NCBI RefSeq assembly: GCF_022179405.1
Contig: NZ_BPQT01000022.1
Span: 1-64,000, forward strand
Direction: 5' to 3'
Length of the DNA stretch: 64,000 bases
DNA from: Methylobacterium marchantiae
GTDB taxonomy: Bacteria; Pseudomonadota; Alphaproteobacteria; Rhizobiales; Beijerinckiaceae
Within the stretch, counting starts at the first letter, position 1. Each line of letters opens with the position of its first letter. Below the pieces are notes generated by a model. That model made no database searches. It saw nothing but the letters and a program-made list of their open reading frames with translations, and was not told where the DNA came from. Positions 16,973 through 24,685 of this stretch are shown here, piece by piece. Position numbers and translations under genes: made by a program.

Positions 16973-17004
16973 GCGTCCGAACCGATCGCGATCGGTTCGG
17001 ACGC
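16973..17004 (+). terminator. Terminator-like perfect 32-bp palindrome
   Basis: GCGTCCGAACCGATCG (16973-16988) is followed directly by its exact reverse complement (16989-17004). It starts 9 bases after the lipoprotein stop codon; CTGGCTTTCTCTT follows. As RNA it forms a stem of at least 14 bp with a tetraloop. Confidence 0.7.
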
Positions 17005-17045
17005 CTGGCTTTCTCTTGAAACGTATGCTGCGGCTCCGTCGCCTG

Positions 17046-17186
17046 TCAGATCAGGTCGGCGACGCGCGCGCCCGCCCGGTCCCGACCCTCTGCCGAGACG
17101 AGACAGGCAAGGCCGGCGAGAAGCGTGCCGGAGGCGACGATGGAGAGGACGGCGACTGCAACGATCATGCATCGACTGTTCCTCAT
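17046..17186 (-). CDS. Possible small single-span membrane protein
   Basis: A 46-aa frame beginning MRNSRCMIVAVAVLS contains one hydrophobic segment (about residues 7-29) and a charged C-terminus (EGRDRAGARVADLI). The start could also be the second Met at 17168, which has GAGGA 11 bases upstream. No family is recognised and coding status is uncertain; the support is the hydrophobic helix and the dyad 94 bases upstream that also occurs before the PRC-barrel gene. Confidence 0.33.
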   Translation of the reverse strand: MRNSRCMIVAVAVLSIVASGTLLAGLACLVSAEGRDRAGARVADLI

Positions 17187-17279
17187 CGCGCTTAAGGGAT
17201 CGTTGCCGGCACCTGGCGGAATCGGATTCTTCGCCAGAGAGAGGCGTTCCAGAGCGCCAGGACGAAAAAAATCGGATTG

Positions 17280-17297
17280 CCCATTGGTATGGGAGGG
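17280..17297 (-). promoter_or_regulatory. Operator-like dyad CCCAT-N4-ATGGG, copy 2
   Basis: CCCAT (17280-17284), spacer TGGT, ATGGG (17289-17293), followed by AGGG exactly as in copy 1. It lies 94 bases upstream of the small membrane frame at 17186 on the minus strand. Confidence 0.35.
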
Positions 17298-17635
17298 CTG
17301 AACGTCCGACAGGCTGCAAGAATGATCGATATCCGCTTCCTCGGCGCGACGGGAGCGATGTGAACCTCCTCGATCGACGGGGCCGCGCTCCTTCCCGGCG
17401 GCGGCACCTTCCAGCACGTAAGTGACTGAAGCGATGGAGCGAGTCGCCTTTCTGCCCGAACGGGGAAAGCGACCTCGTCGTGCATTCGTCTCGGTCCTCG
17501 CCGGTCACTCGCACGATCGTCGAAGTGGAATCCATGACATTCCGGCGGCCTCCGATCCGGCTTCGGCGGCCCATGTCGTCCCCGATATCCTCGTCGCTTC
17601 TGTGGATGGGTGGTCAGACTACGTGTTTCCCTCTT

Positions 17636-17660
17636 GGAACGCTCTCAGCACCGCTTAGTT
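17636..17660 (+). promoter_or_regulatory. Possible EcfG-type promoter of the SWIB gene
   Basis: GGAAC (17636-17640), 16 bases, then AGTT (17657-17660), compared with the general-stress consensus GGAAC-N16/17-CGTT. It lies 73 bases before the SWIB start. The first -10 base differs from consensus. Confidence 0.35.
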
Positions 17661-17732
17661 GTTGCAGCTATGCGCTCCGAGGCCTTGGGCCGTGGGCGTG
17701 ACGGCGCTCAAAGCCGACATCCGGAGGAACTC

Positions 17733-18080
17733 ATGGCAACCAAGACCACGACGAAGGCCGACGACAAGCCGGCCGCCGAGAAGAAGACCGCTGCCAAGAA
17801 GACCGCTGCCCCGAAGGCCGAAGGCGCTGCCAAGCCCAACGCGTTGCAGCAGCCGCTGAAGCCTTCCGCAGAGCTCGCAGCCGTTGTCGGCGCCGCCTCG
17901 CTTCCGCGCGGCGAAGTGGTCAGCAAGGTCTGGGAATACATCAAGAAGCACAATCTTCAGAACCCCGAGAACAAGCGCGAGATCCTGGCCGACGACAAGC
18001 TCAAGAAGGTCTTCGGCAAGGACAAGTGCACCATGTTCGAGATGAACAAGCACCTCGCCGCCCATCTCAAGTCGGCCTGA
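17733..18080 (+). CDS. SWIB/MDM2 domain protein with histone-like N-terminal tail
   Basis: Probable chromatin-associated protein of 115 aa. Residues 1-38 are Lys/Ala/Thr-rich (KKTAAKKTAAPKAE), like histone H1 or HU tails, and should be disordered and DNA-binding. Residues 40-113 are a SWIB domain (LPRGEVVSKVWEYIKKHNLQ, NKREILADDKLKKVFGKD, MFEMNKHLAAHL), a fold otherwise typical of eukaryotic SWI/SNF and MDM2 proteins and present in chlamydiae and some alphaproteobacteria. SD GGAGG lies 5 bases before the ATG. The gene is monocistronic with its own terminator. The bacterial function is not established. Confidence 0.92.
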   Translation: MATKTTTKADDKPAAEKKTAAKKTAAPKAEGAAKPNALQQPLKPSAELAAVVGAASLPRGEVVSKVWEYIKKHNLQNPENKREILADDKLKKVFGKDKCTMFEMNKHLAAHLKSA

Positions 18081-18090
18081 TCCCGATCCG

Positions 18091-18115
18091 GCCCGGCGCC
18101 TCTACAGTGCCGGGC
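18091..18115 (+). terminator. Terminator hairpin after the SWIB gene
   Basis: GCCCGGC (18091-18097) pairs with GCCGGGC (18109-18115) around an 11-base loop, 10 bases after the stop codon. It lacks a T-run. Confidence 0.6.
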
Positions 18116-18167
18116 AGGCTCGTCCGAGAGTTTCACGTCCCCACTGCCGTCGCGCTGGGCCTTCGTC

Positions 18168-18965
18168 TCAGGCGATATGCCGGATCACGCCGCCATCGAC
18201 TCGGAGAGCCGCACCGCTCGTCGCGCTCGCAGCCGGGCTGCAGATGTAGGCCACCATGTTGGCGACCTCCTCCACCGTCGCCAGGCGGCCGATGAGAGAG
18301 GTAGAGCGGTGCTCGGCGACGAAGTCCCGGCCCATCGCATCGAGGTCGACCTCGCCGGTGTCCTTGGCCATCTTGGCCATGAAATCGGCGACGCCTTCCG
18401 ACAGGGTCGGACCGGGAAGCACGCTGTTCACCGTGACGCCGCTGCCGGCCACGGTTTCGGCGAGGCCCCGCGAGACGGCGAGCTGGGCCGTCTTCGTCAT
18501 CCCGTAATGGACCATCTCGACGGGGATATTGAGCCCCGACTCGCTCGAGATGAACACGACGCGCCCCCACCCCGCCTCGACCATGCCGGGCGTGTAGGCC
18601 CGTGAGAGGCGAACGCCGCTCATGACGTTGGTCTCGTAGAAGCGCAGCCAATCCTCGTCCGGAATGTCGAAGAAGGGTTTCGGCTCGAAGATGCCCGTGT
18701 TGTTGACGAGGATGTCGATGGCGGGCAGGCCCTTCACCACCTTCTCCGCCCCGCCAGCCGTTGCGATGTCGCCGGGCGCCGCGATGAAGCAGGTGGTGCC
18801 GGTCTCCTCCTTCAGGCGCGCGATCGCGGTTCGGACCCGGTCCGGTGTTCGCCCGTTGATCGCGACCGTGGCACCCATCTGGGCGAGGGCCCTGGCGATG
18901 GCGTAGCCGATCCCGGCGGTGGAGCCCGTCACGAGCGCGCGCCGGCCGTTCAGGTTCATATCCAT
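18168..18965 (-). CDS. SDR family NAD(P)-dependent oxidoreductase
   Basis: Classical short-chain dehydrogenase of 265 aa. It has the cofactor motif TGSTAGIG (13-20), NNTG (88-91), a Ser near 140-142 and the catalytic YGMTK with Tyr154 and Lys158. The Asn-Gly-Arg after strand 2 (NGRTPDRV) suggests NADP preference. The substrate is unknown. It is on the same strand as the MFS transporter upstream, 135 bases away, with the 43-bp repeat in between, so co-transcription is possible but not clear. Confidence 0.92.
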   Translation of the reverse strand: MDMNLNGRRALVTGSTAGIGYAIARALAQMGATVAINGRTPDRVRTAIARLKEETGTTCFIAAPGDIATAGGAEKVVKGLPAIDILVNNTGIFEPKPFFDIPDEDWLRFYETNVMSGVRLSRAYTPGMVEAGWGRVVFISSESGLNIPVEMVHYGMTKTAQLAVSRGLAETVAGSGVTVNSVLPGPTLSEGVADFMAKMAKDTGEVDLDAMGRDFVAEHRSTSLIGRLATVEEVANMVAYICSPAASATSGAALRVDGGVIRHIA

Positions 18966-19056
18966 GAGATCTGTCCTCCGTTGTCACCTCGGCGAGGCAA
19001 CGCCCGAGACGAGGCCGGGCTGCGTTCCGTCGACCGTTGCTCTCCGGCCTCCTGAG

Positions 19057-19099
19057 CAGGTTACCGACGCAAAACCGGCGACCACTTTCGCGAAACCTG
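19057..19099. repeat. 43-bp dispersed repeat, copy 1
   Basis: The element starts CAGGTTACCGACGC and ends CGAAACCTG; its ends form CAGGTT/AACCTG inverted arms. A second copy of equal length is at 28260-28302. This copy sits 2 bases from the stop codon of the minus-strand MFS gene. The inner AAACCGG-YGACCACTTT core resembles an intergenic repeat common in Rhizobiales. Confidence 0.75.
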
Positions 19100-19100
19100 G

Positions 19101-20516
19101 TCAGCCGCCGGTCTGACGCCGCATGACGCTGGAGATCGAGCCGGCCGCCGCCATGGCGCAGGCGCACCAGAGCGCGACGCCGATCGAGACCGCCGTACCG
19201 CTCGCATGGGTCAACCCGAAGATGACGGCCACGAGGGCGGCACCGAGGGATTGCCCCGTCAATCGTGCCGTCGATTGCATGCCGCTGGCGCCGCCGCTGC
19301 GCGACCGCGGCGCGCTGGTCACGATGACCTTGTTGTTCGGTGACTGGAATAGGCCGAATCCGAGGCCGCACACGGTCAACCGCCAGGCGATGTCGACGAG
19401 CGAAGGCGCGGCCGGAAGCAGGGCCAGACCTGCGAGCCCGGCGGACATGAGAGCGAGGCCGATGCCGCCGAGGATTCCCGGAGCGTAGCGGTCGGCGAGC
19501 CGCCCGGAGATCGGCGCCATGATCGCGATGGCGATCGGCCACGGCGTCATCAGGAAGCCGGTCTCGGTGGCCGACAGGTGCAACGCATCCTGAAAATAGA
19601 AGGGCAGAGCCACATAGGCCATCATCTGCGCGCCGAAGGAGGCGATGGACGTCGCCATCGAGAGGGCGAAGGCCGGAATGCGCAGGAGGTCCACCGGCAG
19701 GAGAGGCGATGCGAGGCGCGCCTGATACAGGACGAAGGCCGTGCCGATGGCGAGGCCGGCCGCGATCTCGACCACGGCGAGCCAGCGCCCGTTCGCGTCG
19801 CCGATGCCGTCGAGGCCGATGATCAGGAGGCCGAACGTCAGGGCGTTGAGGATCGCGCTCGGAATGTCGAACCGCGCTCCGCTCACCGGTGTCATCGGCA
19901 GGGTCCGCGCAGCCACCGCGAGGGCGACGAGGCCGACGGGCAGGTTCACAAGGAACAGCCACGGCCATGTCGCCACCGAGAGGATCGCGGCCGCCACGGT
20001 AGGCCCCGTCGCCGAAGCCATGGCGACAATGAGGGCGACATTGCCCACGCCTCGTCCGATCATGCGATGCGGATAGATGAAGCGCACCAGGGCGATGTTC
20101 ACGCTCATGATGCCGGCCGCTCCGAGCCCCTGGGCGATCCGGGCGATGATCAGCCCGTTCAGCGATGTCGACAGAGCGCAGGCGAGGGAGGCAGCCGTGA
20201 ACAGGACGAGGCCGCCGAGATAGATCTTCCGGTAGCCGAGGATGTCGCCCAGGGAGGCGAGGGGCAGCAGCGACGCCGTCACCGCGATCTGGAAGCCGTT
20301 GACGACGAAGATCGCCGAGGCGGGGCTCACGCCGAGATCCTTCGCCATGGCCGGCAGAGCGACGTTGACGATGGCCCCGTCGAGCACCGCCATGGTCATG
20401 GCGAGGCCGATGGCGAGGAGCGCCAGCATGCGCTCGCGTACCGGCAGACCATCCGCCGATTTCGGTGCTGCGCCCGGCGCGATCGGGCGGCTCGGAGGAT
20501 TTGCCTCGTGCGTCAT
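19101..20516 (-). CDS. MFS transporter, EmrB/QacA (DHA2) type
   Basis: Proton-driven exporter of 471 aa with 14 predicted transmembrane helices, the number of the DHA2 family. Motif C-like and motif A-like segments are seen: MAVLDGAIVNVALP at helix 1, ASLGDILGYRKIYL in the 2-3 loop, and GSRRVIVTSAP-like SPNNKVIVTSAPRSRSGGASG in the second half. Drug or metabolite efflux is inferred from the family. No membrane-fusion (EmrA) partner or regulator is adjacent. The stop codon abuts the 43-bp repeat. Confidence 0.9.
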   Translation of the reverse strand: MTHEANPPSRPIAPGAAPKSADGLPVRERMLALLAIGLAMTMAVLDGAIVNVALPAMAKDLGVSPASAIFVVNGFQIAVTASLLPLASLGDILGYRKIYLGGLVLFTAASLACALSTSLNGLIIARIAQGLGAAGIMSVNIALVRFIYPHRMIGRGVGNVALIVAMASATGPTVAAAILSVATWPWLFLVNLPVGLVALAVAARTLPMTPVSGARFDIPSAILNALTFGLLIIGLDGIGDANGRWLAVVEIAAGLAIGTAFVLYQARLASPLLPVDLLRIPAFALSMATSIASFGAQMMAYVALPFYFQDALHLSATETGFLMTPWPIAIAIMAPISGRLADRYAPGILGGIGLALMSAGLAGLALLPAAPSLVDIAWRLTVCGLGFGLFQSPNNKVIVTSAPRSRSGGASGMQSTARLTGQSLGAALVAVIFGLTHASGTAVSIGVALWCACAMAAAGSISSVMRRQTGG

Positions 20517-20612
20517 CGCACAGAGCCGTGGACGATCCCTGCTCGCTTCGGCAAGTGCCCTATGTCACCCGTCGACGACCGGGACATCGTCCCCGCTTTT
20601 TCGGAGCAGCTC

Positions 20613-21614
20613 ATGCGTTTGGCGACACTCCTGCTCGGATGCCTGCTCGCGCTGTCGCCCGTCATTGCGCGCGCCGACGATTCCGGCCCCCTCGGGATCG
20701 GGCTCGAAGGTTTCGCCTATCCGTATCCCGTCCGGTTCCTCGATCTCTCGCGAGACAACGAGCGCCAGCGTCTGGCCTACATGGATGTCGTGCCGAACGG
20801 CTCGCCCAATGGCCGGACCGTCCTGCTGCTCCACGGGCGCAATTTCCCGTCGAGCTACTGGGAGCCGGTGATCGGTGCGCTGGCGAATGCGGGATACCGC
20901 GTCGTCGTCCCCGATCAACTCGGCTTCGGCAAGTCGTCGAAGCCGGTGGGGCCGTTCAGCTTCGACGTCATGGCGGCCGACACGGTCGCGCTTCTCGACT
21001 CGCTGAACCTGCCGCGTGTCGACGTGGTGGCGCATTCCATGGGCGGGATGCTCGCGGTCCGCCTCGCCCGCAACGCTGCGGATCGCGTGAACAGCCTTGT
21101 CCTCGAGGCGCCGATCGGCCTCGAGGATTATCGTTTCACCGTGCCGCCCGTCTCCGACGACACGCTGTTGCGGATCGAAAGAGACGTCACGGCGGACGTC
21201 TATCGGCGCCAGTTGATGACGAATTACGCCCTGTCGATCCCGTCCGCGTCCATCGAGCCGTTCGTCTCGATCCGCGAGCGGGTCAAGGGATCGGGTGAGT
21301 ACCCCCGCTGGCTCCGGTCCTTCATCAATTCCTACCAGATCATCTGGGGCCAGCCCGTCGTGCACGAGATTCCGCTGATCCGGATACCGACCCTCTTCGT
21401 CATGGGCGGCAACGACCACAATGCGCCGGGCAAGGCCTTCGCCCCGGAGAAGCTGCGCGCCGGCATGGGCGACAATGCCGGCCATGCCAAAGCCCTCGCG
21501 GCCCGGATGCCCGACGGACGGGCGGTCGTGTTCGACGGAATCGGCCATCTCGTCCACATGGAGGCGACCGACCGTTTCAACGCCACGACGCTCGATTTCC
21601 TCAACGGCCACTGA
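20613..21614 (+). CDS. Secreted alpha/beta hydrolase
   Basis: Exported hydrolase of 333 aa with a signal peptide (1-21, VIARA-DD). The fold shows the oxyanion motif LLLHGRNFPS (72-80), the nucleophile elbow AHSMGG with Ser142, the acid region VMGGNDHNAPG and the catalytic His in DGIGHLVHME. The closest type is epoxide hydrolase/haloalkane dehalogenase-like or lipase-like; the substrate is unknown. ATG 20613 has GGAG 7 bases upstream and starts the signal peptide; the frame is open far upstream only because it lies opposite the MFS gene. The next gene begins 25 bases downstream. Confidence 0.9.
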   Translation: MRLATLLLGCLLALSPVIARADDSGPLGIGLEGFAYPYPVRFLDLSRDNERQRLAYMDVVPNGSPNGRTVLLLHGRNFPSSYWEPVIGALANAGYRVVVPDQLGFGKSSKPVGPFSFDVMAADTVALLDSLNLPRVDVVAHSMGGMLAVRLARNAADRVNSLVLEAPIGLEDYRFTVPPVSDDTLLRIERDVTADVYRRQLMTNYALSIPSASIEPFVSIRERVKGSGEYPRWLRSFINSYQIIWGQPVVHEIPLIRIPTLFVMGGNDHNAPGKAFAPEKLRAGMGDNAGHAKALAARMPDGRAVVFDGIGHLVHMEATDRFNATTLDFLNGH

Positions 21615-21639
21615 ACGGCAGAACCGACGGAGCGATACG

Positions 21640-22506
21640 ATGGATGTGGGCGTGATCGGATTGGGCCGGATGGGCCGGGGCATGGCGCAGAGCCTCGTCC
21701 GGGCCGGCCATCGGGTGCGGGTGTGGAATCGGACCCCGTCGGCGGCGGACGGGCTCGACGGCGTCACTCTGGTTCCGACCGCCGCCGAGGCGTTCGCCGG
21801 AGATGCGGCGATCACCATGCTCTCAGACGACGCGGCCCTGCGCTCGGTGATCGTGGAGGGTGGCCTCCTCGATTCCGGCACGCGTCCCGGCCTGCATCTC
21901 AGCATGAGCACGATCTCGGTGGCCCTCGCGCAGGAACTCGCCGCCATCCACGGCCGGGCAGGCGTTCCCTACATCGCCGCACCGGTCTTCGGCCGCCCGG
22001 ATGTGGCGCAGAACGGCGCCCTCAACATCGTCGTCGCCGGAGACGCAGCGGTGATCGAGGTGGCGCGGCCGCTCCTCGATGCCATGGGCGCGAAGACCTG
22101 GCCCTTCGGGACGGAGCCGCACCGGGCCAATGCCGTGAAGCTCGCTGGCAATTTCATGCTGGTGGCCGCGATCGAGGCCATGGGCGAGGCCGCCGCCTTC
22201 GCCGAAGGCCACGGCGTGGCCGGTGCCGACCTCCTCGACCTCCTCACCAACACCCTGTTCGCCTCGCCCGTCTACAAGGGCTACGGCGCGTCCATCGCCG
22301 CCGGCCGCTACGAGCCGCCGGGGTTCGGGCTTCGCCTCGGGCTGAAGGATATCGGCCTCGCCCTCTCGGCCTCGGCCGAGGTCGGCGTCCCGATGCCCTT
22401 CGCTGGCGTACTCCGCGACAATCTTCTCGACGCCGTCAGCCACGGCGACGGCGACAAGGATCTGGCGGCCCTGGCCTTGGTGTCGGCGCGACGCAGCGGG
22501 CGTTGA
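21640..22506 (+). CDS. NAD(P)-dependent oxidoreductase, 3-hydroxyisobutyrate dehydrogenase family
   Basis: Beta-hydroxyacid dehydrogenase of 288 aa. The Rossmann start is VIGLGRMGRGMA, the substrate region STISVALAQEL matches the family's S-T-x-S block, and the catalytic lysine is in NAVKLAGNFML. GLKDIGLALSASAE is the conserved C-terminal helix. Substrate candidates are 3-hydroxyisobutyrate, tartronate semialdehyde, succinic semialdehyde or glyoxylate. It follows the hydrolase gene by 25 bases and is probably in its operon. Confidence 0.9.
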   Translation: MDVGVIGLGRMGRGMAQSLVRAGHRVRVWNRTPSAADGLDGVTLVPTAAEAFAGDAAITMLSDDAALRSVIVEGGLLDSGTRPGLHLSMSTISVALAQELAAIHGRAGVPYIAAPVFGRPDVAQNGALNIVVAGDAAVIEVARPLLDAMGAKTWPFGTEPHRANAVKLAGNFMLVAAIEAMGEAAAFAEGHGVAGADLLDLLTNTLFASPVYKGYGASIAAGRYEPPGFGLRLGLKDIGLALSASAEVGVPMPFAGVLRDNLLDAVSHGDGDKDLAALALVSARRSGR

Positions 22507-22639
22507 AACAGACCTGTTCGGACGCGGCTCTACGAGATGATGACGTCGGATGCGGACGGAAGACCGAAACTCCTGACCGTCGCGAACGGCGATGGAGAAT
22601 GCACCAGCGGTCTTTCCCCCCGAGCAACGACCGGAGCGC

Positions 22640-23125
22640 CTAAAGCGTACCCTCCCGCACCGCGCCTGGATCGGCCAGCGAATGCAGCAGCCGCGCGGCG
22701 GAATGGGCGAAGCGCAGGGTCACCGCCTTGCGGCGGGCTCCACTGAGCGCGTGGTCGGCCGGGTCGCGCAGGATCGCTGCGCTGAAGGCATCGGCGATGA
22801 TCAGCCCGGCCTCTTCAGGAATCAGCCCCTCGGGCAGTGTGTCCGGCACGGCGAAGTAGAAGCGGTCGCAATAATCGCGGTAATCCGGCCATTTCTTGTC
22901 GGCACGGAAATCCGCCACGCTCGACTTGATCTCGACGATGGTCAGGCGCCCCGCCGGGCACAGCGCGATGACGTCGGCGCGCCGACCGTTGGCCAGGGAG
23001 AATTCGGGTATCGTCACGTGGCCGAGATCGGCGAAGAGCCGGCGCACGCCGCGCTGGACGTGGAGCGCGGTCGCCGATTGCCGGCGATCCGGCGGCAGGA
23101 CGACATGGGCGAGGGCTGCTGACAT
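22640..23125 (-). CDS. mmcB: MmcB family DNA repair protein
   Basis: Putative nuclease-fold protein of 161 aa (DUF1052/MmcB), linked to mutagenesis and DNA repair in Caulobacter. It has a PD-(D/E)XK-like core: GRRADVIALCPAGRLTIVEIKSSVADFRADKKWPDY, with Asp, Glu-x-Lys in the expected order, then a DRFYFAVP strand. It is last in a minus-strand series dedA-B12-binding protein-mmcB, with 50 bases to the previous gene. No LexA box (GTTC-N7-GTTC) is visible upstream. Confidence 0.88.
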   Translation of the reverse strand: MSAALAHVVLPPDRRQSATALHVQRGVRRLFADLGHVTIPEFSLANGRRADVIALCPAGRLTIVEIKSSVADFRADKKWPDYRDYCDRFYFAVPDTLPEGLIPEEAGLIIADAFSAAILRDPADHALSGARRKAVTLRFAHSAARLLHSLADPGAVREGTL

Positions 23126-23175
23126 GGCTTCGTTCGGCGGTGGTGCGGTCTCGAATCGGATGCGGCTTCAGGGAA

Positions 23176-23991
23176 TCAGGTCGAAGCGCCGTTGTCACCT
23201 GTGACAGCCTGCGCGCCCTTCAGGGCGACGCGGATCGCGCGGAAACCGTCGGTCAGCGCCGCCGGCCCGGGCTGGAGGATCAGCGGCGACTTGATCTCGT
23301 GGATGCGCCCCGCCGCCACCGCGGGGATCGCGTCCCAGCCCGGCCGCTCGCGGATGCGCGCCACGTTCACCCGCTTGCCGCACCACGAGGCCAGGATGAC
23401 GTCGGGACGCGCCGCGATCACCTGTTCGGACGTGACGATCCTGTCCTTGGCCGCGGCCTCCCTCGCCTGGAGCGGGAACACGTCGTCGCCGCCGGCATAG
23501 CCGATGAGTTCGGAGACCCAGCCGATGCCGGAGATCATCGGCTCGTCCCATTCCTCGAAATAGACCTTCAACCGGGGCGGCCCGGCATTGTCGAGCGCGG
23601 CGGCGCCGAGATGGTGGGCGTAACCCTGCGCCAGGGCGTCCGCCTTCCCGCTGGCGCCGACGAGGGCGCCCACGGTGCGGATCATGGCGAGGCATCCGGC
23701 GACATCGCGCTGGTTGAACAGGTGGACCGAGATGCCGGCCCGGGCGAGGTCGGCCACGATCTCCGCCTGCATGTCCGAGAAGGCGAGGACGAGGTCCGGC
23801 TCCAACGCGAGGATCTTCGGCAGGTCCGCGCTGGTGAAGGCCGAGACGCGGGGCTTCTCCTTGCGCACGCGGGCCGGGCGCACGGCATAGCCGGAGACGC
23901 CGACGATCCGGTCTTCCTCGCCGAGGAGATAGAGGGTCTCGACGGTCTCCTCGGTGAGACAGACGATGCGTTCGGGCGGAAATCGGCGCAT
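23176..23991 (-). CDS. Cobalamin-binding (BtuF-like) substrate-binding-fold protein
   Basis: The 271-aa protein has the class III periplasmic-binding fold of BtuF/TroA: RIVCLTEETVETLYLLGEEDRIVGVSGY, ILALEPDLVLAFSDMQ, and an inter-domain helix. No signal peptide is visible; the N-terminus MRRFPPERIVCL goes straight into strand 1. Family members bind B12 or ferric siderophores for ABC import, but a version without an export signal may bind corrinoids in the cytoplasm. No BtuC/D genes are adjacent. cobS and cobT are 5 kb away. The gene starts 6 bases after dedA. Confidence 0.82.
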   Translation of the reverse strand: MRRFPPERIVCLTEETVETLYLLGEEDRIVGVSGYAVRPARVRKEKPRVSAFTSADLPKILALEPDLVLAFSDMQAEIVADLARAGISVHLFNQRDVAGCLAMIRTVGALVGASGKADALAQGYAHHLGAAALDNAGPPRLKVYFEEWDEPMISGIGWVSELIGYAGGDDVFPLQAREAAAKDRIVTSEQVIAARPDVILASWCGKRVNVARIRERPGWDAIPAVAAGRIHEIKSPLILQPGPAALTDGFRAIRVALKGAQAVTGDNGAST

Positions 23992-23997
23992 GGCGCG

Positions 23998-24519
23998 TCA
24001 CGACTTGAAGAAGCTGATGACGCCCGCTCCGGGTGCCAGCCAGACGAAGGCCCAGACGAAGGCGGAGCTCCAGTTCGCCAGTTGGAAGGGCAGGCGAGCC
24101 ACTTCGAAGATGCCCGCGATCAGCGGTACCACGGCGCGGGCCGGGCCGATGAAGCGCCCGATGACGATGCCCCATGCGCCGTAGCGCCGGCAGAAATCCT
24201 CACCCCTCGCCACCATCGCCGGGTAGCGGCTCATCGGCCAGATCGTCTTGGCGCCGTGCTGGAAGTAGCGCCCGATCTCGTAGGAGACCCAATCACCGAG
24301 GCCCGCACCGATGCCGCCGGCGATGACGATCGGCCAGAACGGAATGCCGCTGGCGCCGATCAGGGCGCCGATCGCCACCAGCAGCACCGTGGCCGGCACC
24401 AGGATCGACAGGAAAGCGAGGGATTCGCAGAAGGCGAGCACCCCGACGATGAACGGCGCCCATTCCTTGTGCGCCTCCACGAAAGCCAGAACCGTGGTCT
24501 TCAGCGCTTCGAAATCCAT
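23998..24519 (-). CDS. DedA family membrane protein
   Basis: Integral membrane protein of 173 aa of the DedA/SNARE-associated (VTT) family, some members of which flip undecaprenyl phosphate or phospholipids. It has the conserved pattern ESLAFLSILVPATVLL with the membrane-embedded Glu, GDWVSYEIGRYF and GRFIGPARAVVPLIAG with the essential Arg residues. The start is at 24519 (MDFEALKTTV). It is the first gene of a tight minus-strand group with the B12-binding protein. Confidence 0.92.
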   Translation of the reverse strand: MDFEALKTTVLAFVEAHKEWAPFIVGVLAFCESLAFLSILVPATVLLVAIGALIGASGIPFWPIVIAGGIGAGLGDWVSYEIGRYFQHGAKTIWPMSRYPAMVARGEDFCRRYGAWGIVIGRFIGPARAVVPLIAGIFEVARLPFQLANWSSAFVWAFVWLAPGAGVISFFKS

Positions 24520-24685
24520 AGAGGTCCCCACTCGTCGCGCCCGATGTGCGGGAAGGGAAGTGCCGCGGCAAGCGTGAACCGCGTCACAGGGAGGGCCTGC
24601 GCCCGCCGTGGATGCACCGTCGGACAAAACCGGCTACCACGCAGCCGTGGCGCTCGAACCCGTCGAAGCAAGGCCGGACCCGCCG

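Larger units (their letters stand above)
17187..17732. other. Long intergenic region before the SWIB gene
   Basis: About 545 bases without a gene I can support; the short frames present have no hydrophobic or motif signal. It holds copy 2 of the CCCAT-N4-ATGGG dyad (17280-17297), an A-run (GACGAAAAAAATC near 17262) and a possible EcfG-type promoter (17636-17660) for the SWIB gene. Confidence 0.5.

Noticed and set aside
23126-23175. LexA box upstream of mmcB
   Set aside because: No GTTC-N7-GTTC or close variant is present on either strand, although the gene is often SOS-controlled.
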